A stretch of DNA of 64,000 nt from CALAMC01 sp964459465 (lineage in GTDB: Bacteria; Zixibacteria; MSB-5A5; GN15; PGXB01): assembly GCA_964459465.1 (NCBI GenBank), contig CAYWLR010000012.1, forward strand, positions 38,718-102,717, in the 5' to 3' direction. The position numbers and the translations under genes were made by a program. This document shows positions 1 through 8,070 of this stretch, piece after piece. Positions within the stretch are counted from its first letter, which is position 1. The number at the start of each line of letters is the position of its first letter. The notes beneath the pieces were generated by a model. It saw only the letters and a list, made by a program, of their open reading frames with translations, did not search any database and was not told the origin of the DNA.

Positions 1-42
1 AAGGAGGAACAAAAATTTGAAGCCGCGTACAACCTGGGATAA
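1..42 (+). CDS. C-terminal end of an upstream gene (partial)
   Basis: Frame 1 reads 13 codons (KEEQKFEAAYNLG) and ends at a TAA at 40-42, ten bases before the tssF start. The gene lies mostly outside the window. In type VI loci tssF is usually preceded by tssE or another tail gene, but 13 residues do not identify it. Another frame is also open over this short stretch. Confidence 0.35.
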   Translation, partial: KEEQKFEAAYNLG

Positions 43-52
43 TAATTAACTT

Positions 53-1711
53 ATGGAAAAATCACGAACCCGAGAGCAGATCTTTGAACAGATGCACCGC
101 GAGATGCGTATCTGGAACCCTGAAGTGTCCGAATCTCCGGAGCGGCTCGATCCCATTTTGAAGATCATGCTTAGCCTTTATGCGCATCAATTGGAAAGGA
201 TTGACAGGCGGATCGACCATACCTGGGACAACACTGTTTCGTCACTTATCCGGGCCCTTTGTCCGGAAAGCCGTCGCTGGCCGATCCCGGCGCATACCGT
301 AATACGCTGCAAGCCACGGGACCCGGTCGTGGAAATTGATCCGCATAGTCGCTTTTTCTATAAAGAAAAGCGCGAAGACGGCCATACTTTTTTCTTTTCA
401 GCTCTGCGCCACGAGAAGCTGGTTGCGGCCGAAACCAAACACATGTTTTTGCTGGTTGACCATGAACTATTCGACCTTTCGCCCAAAGATAAGGTGAAAG
501 AGAGCGACGCATATGCCGAACCGCCGAAAATTCCGGCCGGGGCACAGGCTCGATTTTATCTGGCGGTCGATTTTACCGGCAATCCTGCGGAGTTTGTCGA
601 TTCGGTCTTGTTCATAAATGGATTACCCGACGCCGTGCGCCAGTTGCGCTGGGGACATTGGTATCCCGGAACGAATTTCGGTGAATTCTATACCGACATC
701 TCGTTCTGTCCGGGATTGGATTGCAATATCGAAGAAATTTTTTATAAAGATGGGAAGCCGATCAACTGGGGTGGGCTTCGCTCCAGCGGCGACGTTTTTT
801 CCACATTGAACGATAATTTTATCGTCCTGCCCGAATCTTTCGCCGCGACCTGGGAACTTGGCCCGCCGGACCATAAGCTGGCTGACAAGCTTGCCCAGAA
901 GTCGATCGTGCTGGAGGAGGGCGACCGGTTTTACTGGATTCGTATCGACCTGCCCGCAGGCGGAACGCGTTCTTCCCTGACCGGTTTGACCGGCGTGTAT
1001 TTTGATGCCTTCCTGGCCGTCAATAAATCAGAGATGAAATTGTTCAAGCATACCGGCGGCAACAAAATTCTGGAAATCGAAATTCCCGAAAATATCGATA
1101 ATATCGTCGATATCGTCGAAGTCACCGATGCCCGCGGCAACGGATATATCCCGTCGTATGAAGTTCGGACCGACCCGAATCAGCGCGTGTATTCGGTCGA
1201 GGAAGAAAACGGCCGTCTGGTGTTATGGTTCGATTTTTCGACCCGCCTGGAACCGGTTCCCGATAATATTACGGTGGTCTATTCGACCACCGCCGGTACG
1301 CGCGCCAATGGAATCGACGCCGGGCTGATAAACGAGTTGTATGAAAGCCATCCGGGAATAGTCACGGCCGAAAATATAACGATGTCGGCCGGGGCCATTC
1401 CGGCCAAATCGCCGGAGCAGATTATGCTTGAAGTATCCAACCGACTTCGCGGTCGCGACCGGGCCATAAGTTTCCAGGACGTGGCCAACTGGGCCATGAC
1501 GTACGACCGGCGTATTAAAAAGGCGGCTTGTCGCAGCGGTGTCAAGAAGGGTGCTTTCGGCGTATTTCGGTGCATCAAAGTGGCCGTCACGGTCAGCAAA
1601 GACGATTTTTACAGCGACGACGAATTGCGGCTTCTGAAAGTCCGCCTGGAAATGTTTTTGAAATCGTGCTCATCGGTCAATACCCAGTACGATGTGGAGA
1701 TAACCGCCTGA
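53..1711 (+). CDS. tssF: Type VI secretion baseplate protein TssF
   Basis: A 552-residue protein. Its N-terminus (SPERLDPILKIMLSLYAHQ, then a conserved arginine-rich segment and LCPE) follows the TssF/VasA pattern, and the length is close to the family's usual 580-620. TssF and TssG form the wedge of the contractile baseplate in the cytoplasm. The stop codon overlaps the tssG start by one base (TGATG), so the two are translationally coupled. The C-terminal third (GRDRAISFQDVANWAMTYD, then a ferredoxin-like tail) matches the part of phage gp6-like wedge proteins that binds neighbouring subunits. No catalytic function is expected. Confidence 0.85.
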   Translation: MEKSRTREQIFEQMHREMRIWNPEVSESPERLDPILKIMLSLYAHQLERIDRRIDHTWDNTVSSLIRALCPESRRWPIPAHTVIRCKPRDPVVEIDPHSRFFYKEKREDGHTFFFSALRHEKLVAAETKHMFLLVDHELFDLSPKDKVKESDAYAEPPKIPAGAQARFYLAVDFTGNPAEFVDSVLFINGLPDAVRQLRWGHWYPGTNFGEFYTDISFCPGLDCNIEEIFYKDGKPINWGGLRSSGDVFSTLNDNFIVLPESFAATWELGPPDHKLADKLAQKSIVLEEGDRFYWIRIDLPAGGTRSSLTGLTGVYFDAFLAVNKSEMKLFKHTGGNKILEIEIPENIDNIVDIVEVTDARGNGYIPSYEVRTDPNQRVYSVEEENGRLVLWFDFSTRLEPVPDNITVVYSTTAGTRANGIDAGLINELYESHPGIVTAENITMSAGAIPAKSPEQIMLEVSNRLRGRDRAISFQDVANWAMTYDRRIKKAACRSGVKKGAFGVFRCIKVAVTVSKDDFYSDDELRLLKVRLEMFLKSCSSVNTQYDVEITA

Positions 1712-2631
1712 TGTCGCGCCCCGAAGATAAAATCATGCCGGATTTCTGTTCCCGGCGTCTGCCGTTTCATTATGTCACGGCCTTGAATCTTTTGATGAAG
1801 ATGGATATTGACCTGTTTACGGTGCAAATTCTGGCCGAGGGCGAATACGAGAATTACCGGGGGCAGGTGCATGATCAATCACCCGACGCCGGCACGGTTC
1901 TCCGTCCCGATACCCGTATAACTCTGCACGTCGGCTACTCCAGCGCCGTGGATTTATTTCCATATCAGTTTTTTTACGGGTTCAAGGGCATTACTGACCG
2001 CGGTGGCGATGAATGGGAGAAGCGGGCTCGTGAGCTGATGGCCCCGTTCGAAGGCGCGGTCGTCAAGTATGAGGCGCTGGCCCATTATTTGACTCTTAAG
2101 TATCGTTTCAGCGTTGCCGACCGTTCTCAGATTCTTGATTTTCTGGGGCTATTCGGATTCGTCCCACCCGATGCAAAATCCATGCCGCTGGATGAACTTA
2201 TAGTGTGGGTCGGGCTGATGCCTTCCTTTAATTTCTGGGCGGGAAACGCCGAACTGGTATCCCGAATTATCGGTTTAATTTTCGATTGCGATGTGAAAAT
2301 TCTGGAAAACACACCCAATACTTATGAGATCCCGCACGATTTGCATTATAGGCTCGGATCGCCCCGAGCGGCACTGGGGCGGGATACCATAATGGGGAAG
2401 AGCTTTACGGAATTTGATTCCGGCTGTGAGATACTTATAAGGAATCTGCCACGCGAACAATTGATGGAGTTATTGCCGGGTCGCTCATTGCGAAAGAAAC
2501 TCGATTGGATTTTATCGTTTTGTATGCCGGGCAGTCTGATTCCGGTTATCCGAGTTTCGGGACGGCGTCAAAAGCTGGTCCTGGGTGACAGACAGAATAA
2601 AACTTTTCTGGGGTATGGGTCGTATTTATAG
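1711..2631 (+). CDS. tssG: Type VI baseplate protein TssG with PASTA-like N-terminus
   Basis: A 306-residue TssG-family wedge protein, identified from its position between tssF and tssK and from the family-like core (RARELMAPFEG, then WVGLMPSFNFWAGNAE and the C-terminal LDWILSFCMPG). The ATG overlaps the tssF stop; an open frame continues upstream inside tssF but has no reason to be used. Residues about 18-77 are unusual: a helix ending in LLMK, a short strand, then GQVHDQSPDAGTVLRPDT and ITLHVG. This reproduces the PASTA-domain signature of V.xQsPxaGt and a closing xItlxVs strand. PASTA domains usually occur on Ser/Thr kinases and penicillin-binding proteins. The function of this extension is unknown. 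Confidence 0.75.
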   Translation: MSRPEDKIMPDFCSRRLPFHYVTALNLLMKMDIDLFTVQILAEGEYENYRGQVHDQSPDAGTVLRPDTRITLHVGYSSAVDLFPYQFFYGFKGITDRGGDEWEKRARELMAPFEGAVVKYEALAHYLTLKYRFSVADRSQILDFLGLFGFVPPDAKSMPLDELIVWVGLMPSFNFWAGNAELVSRIIGLIFDCDVKILENTPNTYEIPHDLHYRLGSPRAALGRDTIMGKSFTEFDSGCEILIRNLPREQLMELLPGRSLRKKLDWILSFCMPGSLIPVIRVSGRRQKLVLGDRQNKTFLGYGSYL

Positions 2632-2671
2632 GCATTTATATTAAATATAGACGGTATTAATTGTTATAGAC

Positions 2672-2700
2672 TTGACAAGGTAATTTGAGGAAGTTAAATT
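2672..2700 (+). promoter_or_regulatory. Possible internal sigma-70 promoter before tssK
   Basis: A perfect TTGACA (2672-2677) is followed 17 bases later by TAAATT (2695-2700), in the 94-base AT-rich gap between tssG and tssK. It could let tssK and the downstream membrane-complex genes be expressed apart from tssFG. This rests on sequence pattern only. Confidence 0.35.
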
Positions 2701-2725
2701 CGATACCAAACATTGAGGCAACATA

Positions 2726-4174
2726 ATGAGTGACTTGCGGTTATATTCGGTAAACTGGCTGGACGGGATGCTCATCTCGCAGAAGCATCTTAAAGATCAG
2801 GAAACCTATTTCGAAGAGCTTGTCAAATGGCATGCCCAGAGTATCTCGGATTGTTACGGGTTGGTGAAAAAGTCGCACTCCGGCAAGCCATCGCTGTCGT
2901 TGAACCTGTCGGTTAGCGGCAAACGTCTCCGGGTCGAGGTCGTGCGCTGTCAGGCGATAACTCCCGACGGCACCTATATCGAGATCAATGAATCCAATCA
3001 GGCGATGGTTGTCGGCGAGAACACATTTACCGAGCCGTTTATTCCGATTTATCTTGGTATTGATTATTCCTCCAAAAAACAGGTCGGTGATCCGGACCCG
3101 GGCGAGGACCTGCCTCGCAACCCATATCTGTTAAACAGCTATGTTCTCGGTATCGTCAATCCGCCAAATCTTCCCGCCGGGCAATTCATTCAGATTGCGG
3201 GTGTGGTGGTCGAAGAAGGTCATGTTCGTTTGGCAGAGAACTATTTCCCGCCCTGTGTGAGTATCGCTGCTGACGACCGGTTGGCCCAGAAGACGGCCGA
3301 TTTCAAGAATAACCTGGAGCACCTGCTATCGTTGTCGTCGCGGGCATACAAAGCCGTGACGGCGGGCGGGGCGCTTTCCGGAGAAAAGACGGCCCTGCAG
3401 GAAGCGTTCAAGGATACGGTATACCAGTTCGCCATACGATTGGCCTCATCCATGGATAATCTGGTTATCGGGCGCAACTCTCTGCACCCGCTTGATTTCA
3501 TCATAGAGTACAAGAAAATTTTCCGAGTCATTACGACGATACTTAACCTTAAGCCGGGTCTCAAGGATTTTCTCAATGAGAAATTCTTCACCCGCCAGAC
3601 CGAGTCAAACGTCGATCGCTTTATTCAGAGTGTCGAAAGCTTTTTGGTTTCGGAGTACGACCACAAGAATATCGGCAGTCATCTGGTGGCCATCGATGCC
3701 ATTCTCGGCACATTGCGCGGTTTGATGGGCTTTTTTGCCGAAAGCAAGTCCGAGGACCTTGGCGAATACGCTACTCCCGAAGATAGTTTAACCTATCAGG
3801 GCCGGACATACAAGCTGTTCACGTACAGCAGTAATCGGGTTGAAAAGGTCGGGGAGCTGTGTTATCTAATGATTGAAATGTCCGAACCGCGGCCGGTTGC
3901 CGATACGGTCGCCCTGATCGCCAAAGACCGCTTTCAGGAAAGTCAGTGGCGGAATATGCAGGTGCGGTTGGGTATCAATGACGCCCGGGGTCTGGGCGAA
4001 ACCGACCCGGTCGAAGTAGATACCAAAACCTTTAATAACAAGGTTGCTTTGCGACCGCAGGATATGTTAAGGTCGTCCTCGGTCCGTCAGATTACGCTGA
4101 TTTTCCGCGGCGCGGGTGGTGCCGAAAGTTTCAAGAATCTCGGCAAAATGGATTTAATGATTTACTCCGTATAG
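2726..4174 (+). CDS. tssK: Type VI baseplate protein TssK
   Basis: A 482-residue TssK-family protein. The N-terminus (VNWLDGMLISQKHLKDQE) is the family hallmark, equivalent to the usual W.EGMFL.PQHFQ segment. TssK forms trimers that connect the baseplate wedge TssFG to the inner-membrane complex. It has a phage receptor-binding-protein fold with a C-terminal domain that touches the membrane complex. A clear ribosome site (GAGG) precedes the ATG. The next gene starts 21 bases downstream and is part of the same unit. The family normally has about 440-450 residues, so this one is slightly long. Confidence 0.85.
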   Translation: MSDLRLYSVNWLDGMLISQKHLKDQETYFEELVKWHAQSISDCYGLVKKSHSGKPSLSLNLSVSGKRLRVEVVRCQAITPDGTYIEINESNQAMVVGENTFTEPFIPIYLGIDYSSKKQVGDPDPGEDLPRNPYLLNSYVLGIVNPPNLPAGQFIQIAGVVVEEGHVRLAENYFPPCVSIAADDRLAQKTADFKNNLEHLLSLSSRAYKAVTAGGALSGEKTALQEAFKDTVYQFAIRLASSMDNLVIGRNSLHPLDFIIEYKKIFRVITTILNLKPGLKDFLNEKFFTRQTESNVDRFIQSVESFLVSEYDHKNIGSHLVAIDAILGTLRGLMGFFAESKSEDLGEYATPEDSLTYQGRTYKLFTYSSNRVEKVGELCYLMIEMSEPRPVADTVALIAKDRFQESQWRNMQVRLGINDARGLGETDPVEVDTKTFNNKVALRPQDMLRSSSVRQITLIFRGAGGAESFKNLGKMDLMIYSV

Positions 4175-4195
4175 GGGTTAAGGCGGATATACGCT

Positions 4196-5113
4196 ATGGA
4201 AACATATATTAAAGACCTGTTTCGCTACATTGAGACCTATGAACAGAAATACGCCGAATTCGACAGCGAGGCATTTTTCCAGACGTACAATGGCATTTAT
4301 GCCGTCTTTCACGCCCTTCGGGAGCAGCGCGACCAGGCCGTCCAGGTCGATAATTACTTTTTGAAGAAAATCAAAGCCGTTCCGATAAATTCATCCGACT
4401 TGCGCCAGATAACACTTCAACTATTGATTGCCTTTTTCGAGTCGGAAGCAGATACCGATGGTCAGACCGATCAATCTTATCATTATATTCGCAGCCTGCG
4501 CCCGACCGGTCAGGATGCACCGTTTTTTACCGAACATCTGGTTCCGATGATGTTTCGGGAAGGGGCGTTGAACCAGAATTACGAACTGAATCGATTTTTT
4601 CTCAATGAAATCGCCCGCTATTTGAACAAATTCGGGCGCAATATAAATGCCAATATGTCTCCGGAGGAATTCGAAAGTTTGTCAGAGCCGCATAAATTTT
4701 TGGAATTGATGCGGCGTCGCATTATTCTCGGTAATGATTTATTGAAGGACCATGGATCTCTGGAGTTTCATCTTGGCCGGATAAACGCATTCGAGAAAAT
4801 GAGCCGGTCGGGCCGATTGGCGGAATATTACTTGATGCACTGGGGGTATCTCCAGAAGTCGTCCTTCTGGTCCCGGGTGGCGGGTTTTTTCCGGGAAGCC
4901 CGCGGCAAACTGGTCGGGGTGTTTTCCAACTGGCGCTATTTCAGGCTGGTTATGACCCAGCGCAAACCGGCGTATTTTTTATATACTCTGCTTATTTTAT
5001 TTTTTATATGGCTGGCCATTTATATTCCGATCGCCTGGAATGACTACAACCAGCAACAATACGATCAATTCCTTAAGCGGGCCGAAAATGTCCGCGGCAC
5101 GGATGGCAAATAA
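4196..5113 (+). CDS. T6SS-associated single-span membrane protein, possibly TssL-like
   Basis: A 305-residue protein. About 260 helical, charged residues are followed by one strong membrane segment (about 260-282, YFLYTLLILFFIWLAIYIPI) and a short polar tail. This is the topology of TssL/DotU: a cytoplasmic helical domain, one C-terminal span and a short periplasmic end. No DotU motif is convincingly visible, so the assignment rests on topology and on position between tssK and the TssM-like GTPase, where tssL is often found. Length exceeds a standard TssL (about 220-260). It could instead be an unrelated membrane-complex component. Confidence 0.5.
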   Translation: METYIKDLFRYIETYEQKYAEFDSEAFFQTYNGIYAVFHALREQRDQAVQVDNYFLKKIKAVPINSSDLRQITLQLLIAFFESEADTDGQTDQSYHYIRSLRPTGQDAPFFTEHLVPMMFREGALNQNYELNRFFLNEIARYLNKFGRNINANMSPEEFESLSEPHKFLELMRRRIILGNDLLKDHGSLEFHLGRINAFEKMSRSGRLAEYYLMHWGYLQKSSFWSRVAGFFREARGKLVGVFSNWRYFRLVMTQRKPAYFLYTLLILFFIWLAIYIPIAWNDYNQQQYDQFLKRAENVRGTDGK

Positions 5114-5140
5114 AGGACGAAAGGCAGGCATTGAAATAAA

Positions 5141-7360
5141 GTGGGTTTGGGCAAGATATTAAAAATCTTCAAAAAGGGCTCCAAGGCTACTGCCAAGAAA
5201 AAGGGCAAAGATGCCGCCGGGGCGACCAAATGGCCAAGCGGCACCAGGATCGGAATTTATGGACATCACAATTCCGGGAAGACGGTTTATTTCACCGTCC
5301 TGAACGAAGAAAGCAAAGTCGCCAAGGATTTACAGATTTCCGTCACCGACAACCCAACGTCGGCCGAGTTCCTGGCCAATCGGCGGAACATCTGGGGGCT
5401 GGGGACATCGACCACCGAAGGAACGGTTGTCGACCAGCGCGGAGAACAAAAGTTCCCGGAACCGACCGAGGAAGATCGGGTTCTGCAATTCAATGCCATC
5501 GTCGATCGCAATAAAACACTATCTATAGTAACCTATGATTATCCCGGAAAAGCGGTATCGATATCAGAAACCAGCCCGGTTCATGATAAAGTTGCCGAAT
5601 TCATGAAAGGTTGCAATGGCATACTGTTTTTCTTCGATCCCAAAACGCTGGCTTCGGAGCTTCAAAGTCAGGCCCACGTGGCTTCATTTGTAAATATGCT
5701 GGAATCGATCGCGCCCCTTGAAGGCAGATTACCGATACCGGTTGGGTTGGTAATTACCAAATCCGATATACTGGACGGTTTCAACGGAGAAGAAAAAGTC
5801 GTGCTGGTGGGCGATGAACACGAAAGTTATTTTTCCGAGGATTTTGAGTTATTTCTGGAAAAGGTTCTGGCCAGCAATAATATCGCCGGCGATTCCGTCT
5901 GGGCCGGATCGGTCCGCAAAATCCTGGTGAAAATGCGTGATTTCCTAAGAGTCGTAGTTGGTCGAACGCTGAATTTCCAGATATTTTTTATCAGCAATAC
6001 CGGCGATTCTCCTGAAAAGGTTGGTTCCGATGTGGGTCGGTCAATTTACCTTCCGCCCAAGCGGATTCGTCCGGTTGGCGTCCGGGCGCCATTTCACTGG
6101 CTTTTGAAGGCAGTACTTTTGAATCGTCGTATTTCCGGTTTGCGGGCGGTCGCCAAGTATGTGGCTTTATTCAGCCTGATCTGGGCCTTATTATATTCCC
6201 TGCCGTTTATGGCGCACTTGTGGTATTATCTGCCCAAGGCGACGAATGTCGAAGATGCAATATTAGAGCGGCATAGGGGCAGCATTTATACCATGGATCA
6301 ATCCAAGCTGAATGATATTCTTAAAGCCTATGGAGATTACCGTTATGCGAGGCTGGTGCGCCTGTTGTATCCCAATTATCCTCTCGTGGCCAACAGCATT
6401 ATGGCCAAGTATCAGACGGCGAATACGGGCAAAGCTTTGGAAGAGCTTGAGATGACTATTCAGCGATTTTCGGACATGGTGGCGGTGCGCTCCGGCTGGC
6501 CGGGAGCCAAAGTGGGCGATACCGTCCTGATCGATAACGACGAAAAGCGGCGATTTCTCGAGTTTGGAGCCGTGTTTGAAACTTTTGTCCAATCGGCCGA
6601 CAAGACCAGCGATCTGTTTTTGCGGAGTGAGCGGGTGCAATGGTACTATAATAAGTTTCGGGAAGTGCTGTTCAATCCTGAAAGCCCGGAGTTGTGGACC
6701 TTGATTCGCGACAGGATTAAACAGGATACGGAAAGCCGGACGGTTAAATTGAGTGAAGCCGAGCGACTACTTCATGCGGCTCTGGGCAAGCAGGAGGTGG
6801 TTAAAAAGGTCGTGGAGGTGGCGCGCGAGGCGGCCAACGAACTGGACCAAATAGCCGGCCAGATTAATGATAATGGCGACCCGGAATATCGCCTGAAAGA
6901 TGCCGTCAGCAAATTGCGGACATTAAAAGACAAGCTTCTTGGAAATCCGGATAAAAGAGATGATATCCAGCGGATTGACAGGTATATCGAACAGGTTAAC
7001 TGGTTTACTACCCCGCGAACTTACAAAGTCAGTATTGTAAGCATTCCGCCCGATCATCACCTGCATATAGCCGTCAAAAAGCGCGGCGGCGAGGCCGATT
7101 GGAAAGTCGGAAGTCAGCTATATCAAGGCGAGAAATTTACTATCGAATGGAAAATGCGCGACGAGATTTTGATTGCTCTGGACGCCAAACATCTGGCCAG
7201 CGGTGATGAAACCTGGGGGAAAAGCCCCAAAGAACTGATTAAACTTGACAAATACAGCGCAATTTTCGATTTAAAGGGGACGGTGACGTTTAATTCCGGA
7301 TTGAAAGCGACATTTGATCTGGAAGAAGATTTGACTGACCGTTTGCCGGTAATAAAATAG
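5141..7360 (+). CDS. TssM-like membrane GTPase of the type VI locus
   Basis: A 739-residue protein starting at GTG. A basic N-terminus is followed by a P-loop GTPase domain: G1 GHHNSGKT (41-48), G3 DYPG (133-136), G4 TKSD (206-209). A single membrane span follows (about 338-360), then some 380 residues that should be periplasmic: helical to about residue 640, then a beta-rich end. TssM/IcmF proteins have the same order of NTPase, span, helical and beta domains, but are about 1100-1200 residues long and begin with two extra spans that are missing here. It lies 27 bases after the TssL-like gene. The likely role is the inner-membrane anchor that receives the baseplate. The G motifs look intact, so nucleotide binding is expected. 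Confidence 0.55.
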   Translation: MGLGKILKIFKKGSKATAKKKGKDAAGATKWPSGTRIGIYGHHNSGKTVYFTVLNEESKVAKDLQISVTDNPTSAEFLANRRNIWGLGTSTTEGTVVDQRGEQKFPEPTEEDRVLQFNAIVDRNKTLSIVTYDYPGKAVSISETSPVHDKVAEFMKGCNGILFFFDPKTLASELQSQAHVASFVNMLESIAPLEGRLPIPVGLVITKSDILDGFNGEEKVVLVGDEHESYFSEDFELFLEKVLASNNIAGDSVWAGSVRKILVKMRDFLRVVVGRTLNFQIFFISNTGDSPEKVGSDVGRSIYLPPKRIRPVGVRAPFHWLLKAVLLNRRISGLRAVAKYVALFSLIWALLYSLPFMAHLWYYLPKATNVEDAILERHRGSIYTMDQSKLNDILKAYGDYRYARLVRLLYPNYPLVANSIMAKYQTANTGKALEELEMTIQRFSDMVAVRSGWPGAKVGDTVLIDNDEKRRFLEFGAVFETFVQSADKTSDLFLRSERVQWYYNKFREVLFNPESPELWTLIRDRIKQDTESRTVKLSEAERLLHAALGKQEVVKKVVEVAREAANELDQIAGQINDNGDPEYRLKDAVSKLRTLKDKLLGNPDKRDDIQRIDRYIEQVNWFTTPRTYKVSIVSIPPDHHLHIAVKKRGGEADWKVGSQLYQGEKFTIEWKMRDEILIALDAKHLASGDETWGKSPKELIKLDKYSAIFDLKGTVTFNSGLKATFDLEEDLTDRLPVIK

Positions 7361-7384
7361 GAAAAATATTTAAAGGAGTTAAAA

Positions 7385-7906
7385 ATGAAAACGGTTCAAG
7401 GGCTATCGATTCTCGGGATATTGGCGATATTTGTGAGCGTGATGTTGCTACCGTCGGCTCAAGCGGCTGTGCAATTGCCGGCCGGCATGGAGATAAAGGT
7501 TGAATTCATTCAGGATGTGTCATCAAAATATGTCAAGCCGGGAGATCTGGCTCCAATTAAGCTGGTCGAGGATATCGGTGTTGGCGGGATAACGCTGGTT
7601 AAGGCGGGCGCGATGGGGACTGCCCGGGTGGCGAAAGTGGAAAAGGCCGGCAAACCCGGCAAACCCGGGTCATTGGAAATACAATTGGTGGAAATTGAAT
7701 CCGAGGGTGCGTATAAGACCGTGGATGGAGGCAAGATCCAGCTTGAGGCTACCGGTGGGCCGATTATTGCCAAGGGTAAAAGCAAGAAAACCATGTCCTA
7801 CATATTCATTTTTGGTCTGTTTATCAAAGGGTCGGACGGCGTAATTCCGGCGGGACATATCGTTACGGCCAAGGTTAAAAATGACGTTATGATTGTCGTC
7901 GATTAA
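7385..7906 (+). CDS. Secreted beta-rich protein at the end of the type VI operon
   Basis: A 173-residue protein with a Sec signal peptide (residues 1-27, cleavage after AQA) and no lipobox. The mature part alternates short strands and glycines, contains a KPGKPG repeat near residue 90, and has a hydrophobic stretch at 138-148. A strong ribosome site (AAAGGAG) precedes the ATG, 24 bases after the TssM-like gene, and a terminator follows. Position suggests a periplasmic or outer-membrane partner of the TssM-like protein, taking the place TssJ has in classical systems. That is inference; the family is not recognised. Confidence 0.5.
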   Translation: MKTVQGLSILGILAIFVSVMLLPSAQAAVQLPAGMEIKVEFIQDVSSKYVKPGDLAPIKLVEDIGVGGITLVKAGAMGTARVAKVEKAGKPGKPGSLEIQLVEIESEGAYKTVDGGKIQLEATGGPIIAKGKSKKTMSYIFIFGLFIKGSDGVIPAGHIVTAKVKNDVMIVVD

Positions 7907-7928
7907 GACAACTCAATAATAAATTCCG

Positions 7929-7957
7929 GGCCGGTTTTTTGAAAGCCGGCCTTTTTT
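7929..7957 (+). terminator. Rho-independent terminator of the type VI operon
   Basis: GGCCGG (7929-7934) pairs with CCGGCC (7946-7951) around an AT-rich loop, and a run of six T follows directly. It lies 23 bases after the last gene of the operon. Confidence 0.85.
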
Positions 7958-7977
7958 GTTTAACCTGATTATTTTTG

Positions 7978-8006
7978 TTGATTTACTTTCGATGCCAACC
8001 AATAAT
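7978..8006 (+). promoter_or_regulatory. Candidate sigma-70 promoter for the dockerin/sorting-domain gene
   Basis: TTGATT (7978-7983), 17 bases, AATAAT (8001-8006). It lies just after the type VI terminator and about 65 bases before the TTG start of the next gene. Confidence 0.4.
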
Positions 8007-8070
8007 AGTTTCTGCAAGAGCGAATAAACAGGGGATATTGGCCTATTAGAATATTGGATAAGGGATCCGT

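Noticed and set aside
7642..7668. Short tandem repeat coding for KPGKPG as a possible variable-number repeat
   Set aside because: Only two imperfect units are present within a coding region, so it is a minor protein feature.
1..7906. Extracellular contractile injection system (PVC or Afp type) or tailed prophage instead of type VI
   Set aside because: TssK and TssF/TssG are specific to membrane-anchored type VI systems, and membrane proteins follow directly.
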